This document shows, piece by piece, positions 23,748 to 32,080 of a stretch of DNA of 64,000 bases (the stretch's first letter is position 1; every line of letters starts with the position of its first letter). Below the pieces are notes generated by a model. The model was not told where the DNA came from, did not search any database, and saw only the letters and a program-made list of their open reading frames with translations. The stretch is taken from the NCBI GenBank assembly GCA_963811605.1, contig CAWESA010000008.1, forward strand, positions 124,001 to 188,000, given 5' to 3'. Both the position numbers and the translations under genes were made by a program. The DNA is from CAVQLX01 sp963811605 (GTDB lineage: Bacteria; Desulfobacterota; Binatia; DP-6).

Positions 23748-24308
23748 ATGCTCCCCGTCCGCGACGTCGCCGTCATCGTCGGCAGCCTGCGCAAGGAGTC
23801 GTTCACGCGCAAGGTCGCCCTCGCCCTCGCGGCGCTCGTCCCCGGGAGCCTCGAGCTCGAGGTGGTCGAGATCCGCCAGCTCGAGCTCTACGACCAGGAC
23901 CTTGAGGACAACCCGCCGGCGACGTGGCTGGCGTTCCGCGACCGCCTGCGGCGCGCCGACGCCGTCCTGTTCGCGACCCCGGAGTACAACCGCTCGGTTC
24001 CCGGCGCGCTCAAGAACGCGATCGACGTGGGCTCGCGGCCGTACGGGAAGAGCGCATGGCAGGGGAAGCCGGGCGCCGTGATCAGCGTGTCGCCGGGGGC
24101 GATCGGCGGCTTCGGCGCCAACCACCACCTGCGCCAGTCGCTGGTCTTCCTCGACGTGCCGGTGCTGCAGCAGCCCGAGGCGTACATCGGCGGGGCGGCC
24201 AAGCTGTTCGACGCCACCGGCGCGCTCACCAGCACGAGCACGCGCGACTTCCTGATCTCGTTCGGCGAGGCGTTCGCGCGCTGGATCGAGCGTACCCGAA
24301 CCGGCTGA
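23748..24308 (+). CDS. NADPH-dependent FMN reductase
   Basis: 186 residues of the flavodoxin-like fold. The phosphate-binding loop GSLRKESFTRK and the flavin motif FATPEYNRSVPGALKNAID are both typical of ArsH/ChrR/SsuE-like reductases; SVSPGAIGGFGANHHLR is the third block. It reduces flavins or quinones with NAD(P)H and could feed flavin-using monooxygenases or protect against quinone stress. Convergent with the P450 gene (8 bp apart at the ends). A second member of the family lies at 60504. Confidence 0.92.
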   Translation: MLPVRDVAVIVGSLRKESFTRKVALALAALVPGSLELEVVEIRQLELYDQDLEDNPPATWLAFRDRLRRADAVLFATPEYNRSVPGALKNAIDVGSRPYGKSAWQGKPGAVISVSPGAIGGFGANHHLRQSLVFLDVPVLQQPEAYIGGAAKLFDATGALTSTSTRDFLISFGEAFARWIERTRTG

Positions 24309-24316
24309 GCAGGACG

Positions 24317-25543
24317 TCAGGCCCGCGCGCGCACCTGCTCGGGGGTGAAGCGCACCGGCATCCGCTTGATGCCGTTGATGAAGTTCGAGCGCAGGCGCTC
24401 GACCGGGCCGGCCAGCTCGATGTCCGGCAGGCGGCGCATCAGCTCTGCGAACATCGCGGTGATCTCCAGGCGCGCGAGGTTGGCGCCGAGGCAGAAGTGC
24501 GGGCCGATGCCGAAGGCGAGATGCTCGTTCGGTGTGCGGCCGACGTCGAAGCGGTCGGCGTCGGGGAACATCTCCTCGTCGCGATTGGCGGAGGCGTAGA
24601 AGAGGACGATCCTGTCGCCCTCGCGCAGCATCTGGCCGCGTAGCTCGACGTCGTGCGTGACGGTGCGCTGGAACAGGTTGACCGGCGTCACCCAGCGCAG
24701 CATCTCCTCGACCGCGGTCGGAAGGAGCGACGGGTTGGCCCGCAGGCGAGCGCGCTGCTCGGGATGCTCGATCAGCGCCAGCAGGCCGCCCGAGATCAGG
24801 TTGCGGGTGGTCTCGTTGCCCGCGACCAGGAGCAGCATGAAGAACGCGTTGAACTCCTCGGGCGTCAGATGCTGCCCGTCGACCTCGGCGTGCATCAGCT
24901 CGCTCGCCAGGTCGTCGCGCGGATGGGCCTTGCGCTCGGCCGCCAGCTCGTTGGCGTACATGAAGAGCTCGGCGGCGGCGATCTTCGGTGTGAAGGGATC
25001 GAGCTGGTACTCGGGGTCGTCGTACGCCAGCATCTGGTTGCTCCACTGGAGCACGCGGTGCCGGTCCGCCAGCGGGACGCCGACCAGCTCGACGATGACC
25101 TGCAGGGGAAGCTCGGCCGACACCGAGGCGACGAAGTCGCACTCGCCCGCGTGCGCCACCTGGTCGATGATCCTGGTGGTCATCGTGCGGACGTGCTCCT
25201 CGAGGCGCCGGATCATGCGGCCGGAGAACCCGATGCTGACCAGCCGCCGGAACTTGGTGTGGTCCGGCGGGTCGCGATTGATCAGCATTCCCTTCTGGGC
25301 CTCGTACTCCTCCTCGTTCCAGCTGCGGAAGATCGCGCCACGGCGCGCCGACGAGAACGACTTCTGGTCGAGCGAGGTCGCGAAGACGTCGTTGTACTTC
25401 GTGATCGCCCAGAACGGCGGCTCGCCCTCCCGCTCCTGCAAGGAGACGGGTGCCTCCGTGCGCAGGCGCCGGAAGGTCGCGTGCGGCGGTCCCGCGCTGG
25501 CGTAGTGATCCTGGTCGATGAGGTCCACGCCGGGCTGCGTCAT
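24317..25543 (-). CDS. Cytochrome P450
   Basis: 408 residues, soluble bacterial class. The I-helix has LLLVAGNETTRNLISGGLLA with the acid-Thr pair, the K-helix ExxR is EEMLRW, and the heme loop is AFGIGPHFCLGANLARLE with the cysteine ligand near residue 358. NRDPPDHTKFRRLVSIGFS is the typical C-helix region. The pattern is close to CYP125/142/124-like enzymes that hydroxylate steroid or branched-chain alkyl groups, which would fit the neighbouring lipid genes; this is inference. No ferredoxin gene is nearby. ATG 25543 lies 6 nt behind a TACACC box, downstream of an operator-bearing promoter, so it is probably controlled by a TetR-type repressor. Confidence 0.95.
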   Translation of the reverse strand: MTQPGVDLIDQDHYASAGPPHATFRRLRTEAPVSLQEREGEPPFWAITKYNDVFATSLDQKSFSSARRGAIFRSWNEEEYEAQKGMLINRDPPDHTKFRRLVSIGFSGRMIRRLEEHVRTMTTRIIDQVAHAGECDFVASVSAELPLQVIVELVGVPLADRHRVLQWSNQMLAYDDPEYQLDPFTPKIAAAELFMYANELAAERKAHPRDDLASELMHAEVDGQHLTPEEFNAFFMLLLVAGNETTRNLISGGLLALIEHPEQRARLRANPSLLPTAVEEMLRWVTPVNLFQRTVTHDVELRGQMLREGDRIVLFYASANRDEEMFPDADRFDVGRTPNEHLAFGIGPHFCLGANLARLEITAMFAELMRRLPDIELAGPVERLRSNFINGIKRMPVRFTPEQVRARA

Positions 25544-25549
25544 CGGCCC

Positions 25550-25579
25550 GGTGTAATTGAACAAACGTTCGTTTGTCAA
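25550..25579 (-). promoter_or_regulatory. P450 promoter with TetR-type operator
   Basis: Minus strand TTGACA (25579-25574), 18-bp spacer, TACACC (25555-25550). The inverted repeat ACAAACG-TT-CGTTTGT (25561-25576, 7-bp perfect arms) is the best copy of the motif shared with 11181, 16980 and 37922. Confidence 0.75.
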
Positions 25580-25602
25580 GCTGAAAGTGGTCCGGGCGGC
25601 CC

Positions 25603-26499
25603 TCACTCGTCGCGCTCGACGAAGCCGTGCTCGTGGATGCCCCAGCCGATGCGGTCGCGCATGCGATAGCGCGCGATGCCGTCCTTCAGCACGGTGCGGC
25701 CCATCCAGACCGGACAGTTGGCGACGATCCGGTCGCCCTCGATGACATGCGCGCGGCCGTGCTCGTCGGTCAGATGGGCCGTGACCCCGACCTGGCGCGA
25801 GCCGCCCTCGACGGTGCGGGGCTCGATCTCGAGCTGCCGGAGCGCCAGCAGCTCGGCGCCGTCCCACAGGCAGCCGATGCGGATGTCGAGCTCGTCGCCG
25901 AGATGGATCTTCACCGCGTTGAACCAGAAGTCGGGCCCGAACTCGCCCGACAGATAGGTCCAGCGGTGGAACTTGGCCCAGTCGCGCTCGCCGCCCCACG
26001 AGTGGTCGCGGTGCCCGACGCCGTCGAACGGCGTCACGACGCCGCCCAGCGTGACGGAGCCGGTGACGCGGCCGCCCTGCTCGATGTGACCCGGGAACTC
26101 GTCGCTCGGGGGTGTGGGATACTTGTAGGCGGGGCTCGATGCCTCCCAGCGCAGGTCGAAGGCCGCCGTGCCGTGCGCGTAGCGCAGCCGGAAGCGTTCC
26201 AGCGGCTTCTCGATGTCGATCGTCAGCCCGGCCACCGTGAAGCGCTCGCCGTCGAGCGGCGGCGCGGGCGCCCGGTGCTCGGTCACCGTGTGAACGATCG
26301 CGCCCTTGTGGGTGACGAAGAGGTAGAGGTTGGCGTCGCCGCGCTGCATGTACATGCCCGCGCGGAGGACGACGCCGATGTCGTGCTCCGGGTCGTAGAG
26401 CGGAAACCAGTAGCTCTCGCTCCAGAGCGGCAGCGCGTTCGGACCGGGACGGTGCCGCCGGTCGTCCTCGGGGGTCGCCATGTGCGTCGTGCTCGCCAT
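25603..26499 (-). CDS. AttH/CrtC-like lipocalin-fold protein
   Basis: 298 residues. Beta-rich, with SYWFPLYDPEHDIGVVLRAG at the start, a central VGHRDHSWGGERDW motif and FWFNAVKIHLGDE after it. This is the pattern of DUF7064/7065-type proteins related to CrtC/AttH hydratases, where the His-Asp/Trp-Gly cluster lines the pocket; action on terpenoid or lipid double bonds is possible but unproven. ATG 26499 lies 1 bp after the stop of the APH-SCP2 gene, so the two are translationally linked. Confidence 0.72.
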   Translation of the reverse strand: MASTTHMATPEDDRRHRPGPNALPLWSESYWFPLYDPEHDIGVVLRAGMYMQRGDANLYLFVTHKGAIVHTVTEHRAPAPPLDGERFTVAGLTIDIEKPLERFRLRYAHGTAAFDLRWEASSPAYKYPTPPSDEFPGHIEQGGRVTGSVTLGGVVTPFDGVGHRDHSWGGERDWAKFHRWTYLSGEFGPDFWFNAVKIHLGDELDIRIGCLWDGAELLALRQLEIEPRTVEGGSRQVGVTAHLTDEHGRAHVIEGDRIVANCPVWMGRTVLKDGIARYRMRDRIGWGIHEHGFVERDE

Positions 26500-26500
26500 T

Positions 26501-27871
26501 TCACGTCTCCTGACTGAGCCGGCTGATCGTCGTCTCGTGCAGCATGAAGAGGGTGAGGTCGCCGCTGATGCGGATCTTGCCGTCCATGAATGCCTGCAGC
26601 CGGTCGAGCTCGCCCGACTGCACCGCGCGCCAGTCGGCGACATCGGCTTCGAGGGTCGCGTCGGGATCGTCGGTGAGGCCGGCGTGCCGGCTGGCGTCCT
26701 CCCCGTGCAGGAGCACCCACCAGTCGCCTCCGCCCGCACCCGACAGACGAAACTGCAGTCGTACCGGCGCGCCGGCCTCGCGCCGCCCGACGCTGGTGGT
26801 GAGCCGCTCCTCGCCGGGCGGCGGAAGATCGAGCAGCCGGGCGAGCGCCTGCGTGCAGACGTTGTTCGACTCCCAGTCGTCCGAGGGCAGCGACGCGCCG
26901 ATCGCGCGCATGCGGATGGCGACGCGGCCCAGGATCACACCGTAGCGGAAGGCGGCGAACACCTCGTACCAGTGCGCGTGCTCCACCGCGTGGCCCGTCA
27001 GCTCGGCATAGCGCGCGAGCGTCTCGTCCTTGCCGGGGATGCCGGCGAGATGCGGGCCGCCGTAGCCCTCGTTGTTGGCCCAATCGAGGAAGCACCACCA
27101 GCCGAGATCGGCCTCCGGATCACCCAGGAACGCCATCTCCCAGTCGAGCACGGCCGCGACGCGGTCGTCGCGGAACATGAGATTGGGCAGGCGCGAATCG
27201 CCCCAGCACAGGCTCACCCGTCGCGGGGTGAACGCGTTGGCGCGCAGCCACCCGAGCGTCGCGTCGAGCGTGGGCTGCGGCGGTCCCTCGTCGCGCACCA
27301 GGGCGAGGTAGCGGTCCCAGTACGCGAGCTGGCGGTCGATCGCGTCGCGGCCGGATGCCGGCTCGCCGAGGAACCCGAGGCCGAGCCCGCGCCAGTCGAG
27401 CGCATGGATGCGCGCGAGCATCTCGAGCCCGTTCCACCAGATGCGTTCCCGGCGCGCGGGGGGCGCGTCGTGCACCCAGCCGAAGACGTGATACGACGGC
27501 ACCTCGGACGGGACGTCGCCGTCGACGGCGTCCATGACGTAGAACGGGCTGCCCAGCACGGCGGGATCGCGCTCCAGCCAGCGCACGCGCGGCACGGGAA
27601 CGCTGCTGCCGTCGAGCCGCGCCATCACCCCGTATTGCTGCTCGAGGTCGTACTCGGGAAAGACGAGGAAGTCGCGCGGCTCGAGGCGGGCGACCAGACG
27701 CTCGGTCCCGGTGCGGGACGTGACCTCGAAGAGGAACGTCTCGTTGGAGACGCCCGCCTTCGGCGCGCGCAGCGACGACACCTCGAGGTCGCGTGCGCCG
27801 GGTAGCTGCGCTCGCAGCCACGTGGTCAGGTGGGCGCGGACCTGATCGAGATCGCGTTGCCGGCCGAGCAC
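26501..27871 (-). CDS. Phosphotransferase (APH family) fused to an SCP2-like domain
   Basis: 456 residues. About 1-345 is the aminoglycoside-phosphotransferase/choline-kinase fold: GVSNETFLFEV, then CWGDSRLPNLMF (the catalytic loop, with Trp in place of the usual His before GD) and VLDWEMAFLGDPEADLGW (metal-binding Asp). This subgroup is close to ACAD10/11-type kinases of lipid catabolism, which phosphorylate hydroxyacyl or similar compounds. About 350-456 resembles a sterol-carrier SCP2 domain (LQFRLSGAGGGDWWVLLHGE, ADVADWRAVQSGELDRLQAF, FMDGKIRISGDL), which binds acyl-CoA or sterols. The fusion points to a lipid substrate handed to the kinase. It lies 8 bp behind the hydrolase gene. Confidence 0.85.
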   Translation of the reverse strand: MLGRQRDLDQVRAHLTTWLRAQLPGARDLEVSSLRAPKAGVSNETFLFEVTSRTGTERLVARLEPRDFLVFPEYDLEQQYGVMARLDGSSVPVPRVRWLERDPAVLGSPFYVMDAVDGDVPSEVPSYHVFGWVHDAPPARRERIWWNGLEMLARIHALDWRGLGLGFLGEPASGRDAIDRQLAYWDRYLALVRDEGPPQPTLDATLGWLRANAFTPRRVSLCWGDSRLPNLMFRDDRVAAVLDWEMAFLGDPEADLGWWCFLDWANNEGYGGPHLAGIPGKDETLARYAELTGHAVEHAHWYEVFAAFRYGVILGRVAIRMRAIGASLPSDDWESNNVCTQALARLLDLPPPGEERLTTSVGRREAGAPVRLQFRLSGAGGGDWWVLLHGEDASRHAGLTDDPDATLEADVADWRAVQSGELDRLQAFMDGKIRISGDLTLFMLHETTISRLSQET

Positions 27872-27878
27872 GCCCGAC

Positions 27879-28808
27879 TCAGCGAAGCGCGGTGCGCAAC
27901 CCGGCCGCCGCCTCCGCGACCGCCCGCTTCCCCTGATCGAGCAGCGGGCCCATGCCGAAGAAGCCGTGGATCATCCCGTCATAGCGTGTCAGCGTGACCG
28001 GGACACCCGCCTCGCGGAGCTGGGCGGCGTACGCTTCGCCCTCGTCGCGCAACGGGTCGAACTCCGCCGTGATCACCAGCGCCGGGGGCAGCCCGCGCAG
28101 GTCCGTCGCGCGCAGCGGTGAGGCGCGCGGGTCGGAGCGGTCGGCGTCGCTGCGCAGGTAGTGATCGTAGAACCAGCGCATGTCCTCGCGCTCGAGGAAG
28201 TACCCGGTGGCGTTGTCGCGGTACGACGGCGTGTCGTAGCTGACGTCGGTGGCCGGGTAGACCAGGAGCTGGAAGCGCAGCCGGGGCCCCGTACGATCGC
28301 GAGCCAGCTGGGCGACGACCGCCGCCAGGTTGCCGCCGGCGCTGTCGCCGCCGATGGCGACCCGTGTCGGGTCGGCCCCGAGCGCCGCGGCGTTCGCCAC
28401 CGCCCACGCGGTGGCGGCGTAGCAATCGTCGACCGCCGCGGGAAACTTGTGTTCGGGCGCGAGGCGATAGTCGATGGCGAGCACGGCGCAGCCTGCGGCG
28501 TTGGCGAGGGTTCGGCAGACACCGTCGTGCGAATCGAGGCTGCCGATCACCCAGCCGCCACCGTGGTAGTAGACGACCAGCGGCAGGGGCGTCTGGCTGG
28601 CGGGCCGGTACAGACGGGCCGGGATGTCGCCCCCCGGCCCCGGAATGGTCACGCCCGCGACGTGCGCGACCTCCTCGACGTCGCCGTTGAAGGCACGCAT
28701 CGTGTCGATGAACGCGCGCGCCTCCGACACCGACATGGCGTGGAGCGCCGGCGTTCCCATGGCGGCCATCTGATCGATGAGCAGCTTCGCCTGCGGGTCG
28801 AGCGGCAT
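27879..28808 (-). CDS. HSL-family alpha/beta hydrolase
   Basis: 309 residues, cytosolic esterase/lipase of the hormone-sensitive lipase family. The oxyanion motif HGGGW, nucleophile elbow GGDSAGGNL, acid in TAEFDPLRDEG and the histidine in DGMIHGFFGMGP are all in place. ATG 28808 is the first in-frame Met with homology. It probably hydrolyses short acyl esters. It begins a minus-strand run of three genes (hydrolase, APH-SCP2, CrtC-like) and is divergent from the histidine kinase at 28949. Confidence 0.93.
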   Translation of the reverse strand: MPLDPQAKLLIDQMAAMGTPALHAMSVSEARAFIDTMRAFNGDVEEVAHVAGVTIPGPGGDIPARLYRPASQTPLPLVVYYHGGGWVIGSLDSHDGVCRTLANAAGCAVLAIDYRLAPEHKFPAAVDDCYAATAWAVANAAALGADPTRVAIGGDSAGGNLAAVVAQLARDRTGPRLRFQLLVYPATDVSYDTPSYRDNATGYFLEREDMRWFYDHYLRSDADRSDPRASPLRATDLRGLPPALVITAEFDPLRDEGEAYAAQLREAGVPVTLTRYDGMIHGFFGMGPLLDQGKRAVAEAAAGLRTALR

Positions 28809-28905
28809 GGAGCGGGAGCATAGGAGCGCCGGCGCGCGGCCGTCAACCACGAGGCGGTCGCCGCCGTGCGATCGGGCGCTCGCGCGGGGGTTCGACCGGG
28901 CGCGT

Positions 28906-28934
28906 TTGATGGCCACGGCGCGCGCCGCTACGCT
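28906..28934 (+). promoter_or_regulatory. Promoter, TTGATG-N17-TACGCT, for the histidine kinase
   Basis: -35 (28906-28911), -10 (28929-28934), 14 nt before GTG 28949; ATG 28967 is the alternative start. Confidence 0.4.
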
Positions 28935-28948
28935 CGCGTTCCGCAACC

Positions 28949-30607
28949 GTGCCGACCGGTGCCGTCATGACCGCCGCCAGCGCGCCCCCTCCGGCGGGGG
29001 TGGTCGCCGGTGCCAGGCAGTTCGCGCGCTCGGTGGTGGCCGGCCTCGTGGTCGCCGGCGTGATCACGCTGGTCGGCCCCGTGCTCAGCTACCGCGCCGA
29101 CGTCGCCACCATGCGAGAGCAGCTCCAGCTGCGCGTGTCGCGCGAGGCGCACGTGTACGCCCAGGCGCTCGGCCTCTATCTCGGCCTGCTCCAGAGCGAC
29201 CTCGAGCGTCTCGCGCAGCGTCCCGAGGTGAACCTGTTCGACGGCTCGTCGGCGCCCGAGCAGGTGCTGCTCGACGCCACCCACCATGGGTCGGTGCTCT
29301 TCGGGGTCGGCGTCGCCGTGCTCGACCGCGACGGCCTTCCCGTCTGGAGCGAGCCGGCGCAGCTGCTCGATCCGAGCACCAGCCTGCGCAATCACCGCTG
29401 GTTCCAGGAGCTGCTGGCGCGCGGCGCGCCCGTGTTCGACTCGACGACCACGCACTCGCGCACGTTCGTGGTCGCGGTGCCGATCGTCCACGGCGGAAAG
29501 ATCGAGGGCGCCCTGGCGGGATTCCTCGATGCGACGTCGGGAACGCTGGCGGGATGGCGCCAGGAGCTCACCAACGACGACCTGATCGTGACCGACGGCG
29601 CCGGCGACGTCTTCCTGCCCGAGAAGCCGCCCGCCTGGACGCGCGACACCGATCTGCCGGCACTGATGGCGCTGCTGCTCGGAGCACCGCGGGGCGTCTC
29701 GCTCACGCTGGGTGGGCAGCACCAGCTCGCCGCGGCGACCGCGATCGGTTCGACGGGGCTCCGGCTCGCGCTGGTGGCGAACGAGGATCGCGTCATCGCG
29801 CCCGCGCGGGCGCGCCTGCTCTGGCAGCTCGGGGTGGTGGGCCTCCTCCAGCTGGCGACGATCACGCTCTTCTCGGTGTTCTTCCGCCGGATCTACCGCA
29901 CCTTCCTGCGCGTCGAGGCGCATGCGGCCGAGCGGGAACGCATGGCGGCGCTCGGCGCGGCGGCGTCGCTCATCGCGCACGAGGTCAAGAACTCGCTCAA
30001 CGGCCTGCGCGCCGCCGTCGCGATGCAGGAGGCCGAGGGCGCGGGCGGACTCGCCACCCGCGCCATCCGCGGCCAGACCGACCGCCTGGCCCACCTGGCG
30101 ACGTCGCTGCTGCATTTCGGCAAGCCGGCGGAGCCGCGCGCCGTCCGCATCCGTCTCGACCAGCTGGCGCGCGAGACGGTGGACGGACTGCGCGTCCTGC
30201 CGGAGTTCGACGAGGTCAAGCTCACCACCGAGCTCGTCGACCCGGTGCCCGTCACGTGTGATCCGCTCCTGGTCGCGACCGCGCTCGACAACCTGATCCG
30301 GAACGCCATCGAGGCCGGGGTCGTCGCCAAGGATCTCGGCGCCGTCGAGGAGCCCGCCGTCCGGATCGCGGCCGGCCAGCGCGATGGCCACGCCTACGTG
30401 CTGGTCGAGGACAATGCCGGCGGGCCGGCGCCGGAGGTCGCGACGCGGCTCTTCGAGCCGTTCGTCACCGCGAAGCCCAAAGGGATCGGCCTCGGGCTCG
30501 CCATGGCCCGGCGCGCGATGGAGCAGCAAGGCGGCTCGCTCTCCTTCGAGCGCGACGGCGCAGGTAGCCGCTTCATCATCCGTCTTCCCGTGGAGCACCC
30601 ATGCTGA
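28949..30607 (+). CDS. Membrane sensor histidine kinase of the heavy-metal/NtrB class
   Basis: 552 residues from GTG 28949 (or 546 from ATG 28967). A first membrane helix (about 27-48, SVVAGLVVAGVITLVGPVLS), a periplasmic sensory domain of about 240 residues with Cache-like features, and a second helix (about 293-315, LGVVGLLQLATITLFSVFF) are followed by the kinase core. The phosphoacceptor H344 is in LIAHEVKNSLNGLRAAV, the N box is LDNLIRNAIEAG, and the ATP lid has VEDNAGG and GIGLGLAMARRAME. It overlaps its cognate regulator by 7 bp. From the genes downstream it probably senses a metal ion in the periplasm. Confidence 0.93.
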   Translation: MPTGAVMTAASAPPPAGVVAGARQFARSVVAGLVVAGVITLVGPVLSYRADVATMREQLQLRVSREAHVYAQALGLYLGLLQSDLERLAQRPEVNLFDGSSAPEQVLLDATHHGSVLFGVGVAVLDRDGLPVWSEPAQLLDPSTSLRNHRWFQELLARGAPVFDSTTTHSRTFVVAVPIVHGGKIEGALAGFLDATSGTLAGWRQELTNDDLIVTDGAGDVFLPEKPPAWTRDTDLPALMALLLGAPRGVSLTLGGQHQLAAATAIGSTGLRLALVANEDRVIAPARARLLWQLGVVGLLQLATITLFSVFFRRIYRTFLRVEAHAAERERMAALGAAASLIAHEVKNSLNGLRAAVAMQEAEGAGGLATRAIRGQTDRLAHLATSLLHFGKPAEPRAVRIRLDQLARETVDGLRVLPEFDEVKLTTELVDPVPVTCDPLLVATALDNLIRNAIEAGVVAKDLGAVEEPAVRIAAGQRDGHAYVLVEDNAGGPAPEVATRLFEPFVTAKPKGIGLGLAMARRAMEQQGGSLSFERDGAGSRFIIRLPVEHPC

Positions 30608-31944
30608 ACCTCCAGACGCTGCTCGTCGACGATGATCGCGCCTTCGCCTCGCTCGCCGCGGCCGCGCTCCAGCGCGAGGGCTTCCCGGTCGCCGTCGCCC
30701 ATTCCCTGCACGCGGCGCGCAAGGCGATCGCACAGGCGCCACCGGAGCTCGTCATCCTCGATCGCAGGCTTCCCGACGGCGACGGCCTCACCCTCCTCGC
30801 CGAGCTGAAGAGCACGCTCCCGTCGACCATCGTCGTGATGGTCACGGCGCACGGCGACGTGGCGAGCGCGGTGGACGCCGTGCGCGCCGGCGCCTCGGAC
30901 TACGTCGTCAAGCCGGTCGAGCTGCCCGACCTCATGCTGCGCGTGCATCGCAGCGTCGACACGCTCCGCATGCGGGACCGCTTGACGCACGCGGAGACCG
31001 AGCTGGCGGGCCGTCACCGCCTGGTGCCGCCGCGGTCGGCCGCGATGCGGGACGTGCTCGCCATGCTGGAACGCATCGCGGTCACACCGCGCAGCCCCGT
31101 CCTGTTCCTGGGCGAGACCGGCGTCGGCAAGGAGGTGCTGGCGCGGGAGCTGCATCGCCTGTCGGCGGGCGACGCGGCGCCCTTCGTGCACGTCAACTGT
31201 GCCGCGCTGCCGGAATCGACCGTCGAGAGCGAGCTCTTCGGGCACGAGAAGGGCGCCTTCACCGACGCCCGCTCCACGCGCCGGGGACTGGTCGAGCTCG
31301 CCGGCGGAGGCGCGCTCTTCCTGGACGAGGTCGGGGAGCTGCCGCTCGCCCTGCAAGCGAAGCTGCTCACGTTCCTCGATGCGGGACGCTTCCGGCGCCT
31401 CGGCGGAACGCAGGAGCAGACCAGCACCGCGCGCATCATCGCCGCGACCAACCGCGACCTGGAAGCCGCGGTCGGCGCCGGCACGTTCCGCGAGGACCTG
31501 TGGTTCCGCCTGTCCGTCTTCCGCATCGACGTGCCGCCGCTGCGCGCCCGCCGCGAGGACGTGCTGCCGCTGGCGGAGGGCATCGTCGGCAGTCTCGGCG
31601 CCGAGCTCGGGCGCCGTGGAGTGGTGCTGGGTGCGGGCGCGCGCGAGCGGCTCCTGCGCTATCCGTTCCCCGGCAACGTCCGGGAGCTGCGCAACGTGCT
31701 CGAGCGCGCGATCGTGCTCGAGGCCGGCCCGGAGCTGGAGCTGGGCCACCTCGACGGCCCGGTGATCGCCATGGCCGACGCGCCGTCGGACACGTTCGCC
31801 GTGCCCGGAGACCCGATCCCCATGGACGAGCTCGAGCGCCGCTACGCACGCTTCGTCCTGGCCCGGCTCGGGGGCCGTCGCATGGAAGCCGCCAGGGCCG
31901 TCGGCCTGTCGTACCCGACCTTCCTGAAGCGCCTGGAGGACTGA
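30601..31944 (+). CDS. NtrC-family sigma-54-dependent response regulator
   Basis: 447 residues. Receiver domain 1-120 (DDD near 9-11, phosphoacceptor D54 in VILDRRLPDGDG, Lys in VVKPVE); AAA+ domain about 140-375 with Walker A GETGVGKE (171), the sigma-54-contacting loop GAFTDA (218-223), Walker B GGALFLDEVGE; C-terminal Fis-type helix-turn-helix (RRMEAARAVGLSYPTFLKRL). The loop is GAFTDA rather than GAFTGA, but keeps the Phe and Thr that touch sigma-54. It needs phosphorylation by the kinase at 28949. The binding sites are probably the two dyads at 31958-32004, directly before the efflux genes. Confidence 0.95.
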   Translation: MLNLQTLLVDDDRAFASLAAAALQREGFPVAVAHSLHAARKAIAQAPPELVILDRRLPDGDGLTLLAELKSTLPSTIVVMVTAHGDVASAVDAVRAGASDYVVKPVELPDLMLRVHRSVDTLRMRDRLTHAETELAGRHRLVPPRSAAMRDVLAMLERIAVTPRSPVLFLGETGVGKEVLARELHRLSAGDAAPFVHVNCAALPESTVESELFGHEKGAFTDARSTRRGLVELAGGGALFLDEVGELPLALQAKLLTFLDAGRFRRLGGTQEQTSTARIIAATNRDLEAAVGAGTFREDLWFRLSVFRIDVPPLRARREDVLPLAEGIVGSLGAELGRRGVVLGAGARERLLRYPFPGNVRELRNVLERAIVLEAGPELELGHLDGPVIAMADAPSDTFAVPGDPIPMDELERRYARFVLARLGGRRMEAARAVGLSYPTFLKRLED

Positions 31945-31957
31945 CCGGGGCGCCCGC

Positions 31958-32004
31958 TGCAAGGTTCTTTCACCCCGCCGCGGACGGGCTGCAAATTCCT
32001 TGCA
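31958..32004 (+). promoter_or_regulatory. Two tandem 15-bp dyads, probable activator sites of the NtrC-type regulator
   Basis: TGCAAGGTTCTTTCA (31958-31972) and TGCAAATTCCTTGCA (31990-32004) share TGCAA, TTC, TT and CA; the second has perfect 6-bp arms (CTGCAA/TTGCAG, 31989-32005). Centres are 32 bp apart, three helical turns. They sit 42 bp upstream of the sigma-54 promoter, the place for an activator site, although closer than the common 80-150 bp. Confidence 0.65.
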
Positions 32005-32045
32005 GTCGTGGTGCCGCGCGCATCGTGCGCGCTGGCGGAAGCGGT

Positions 32046-32061
32046 TGGCCCGGAGATTGCG
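32046..32061 (+). promoter_or_regulatory. Sigma-54 (-24/-12) promoter for the RND efflux operon
   Basis: TGGCCCG-GAGA-TTGCG matches the consensus TGGCACG-N4-TTGCW at all key positions, with correct spacing between GG (32047-32048) and GC (32059-32060). Transcription would start near 32072, about 9 nt before ATG 32081. Confidence 0.75.
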
Positions 32062-32080
32062 ACGACCGGCCAGACCGCCC

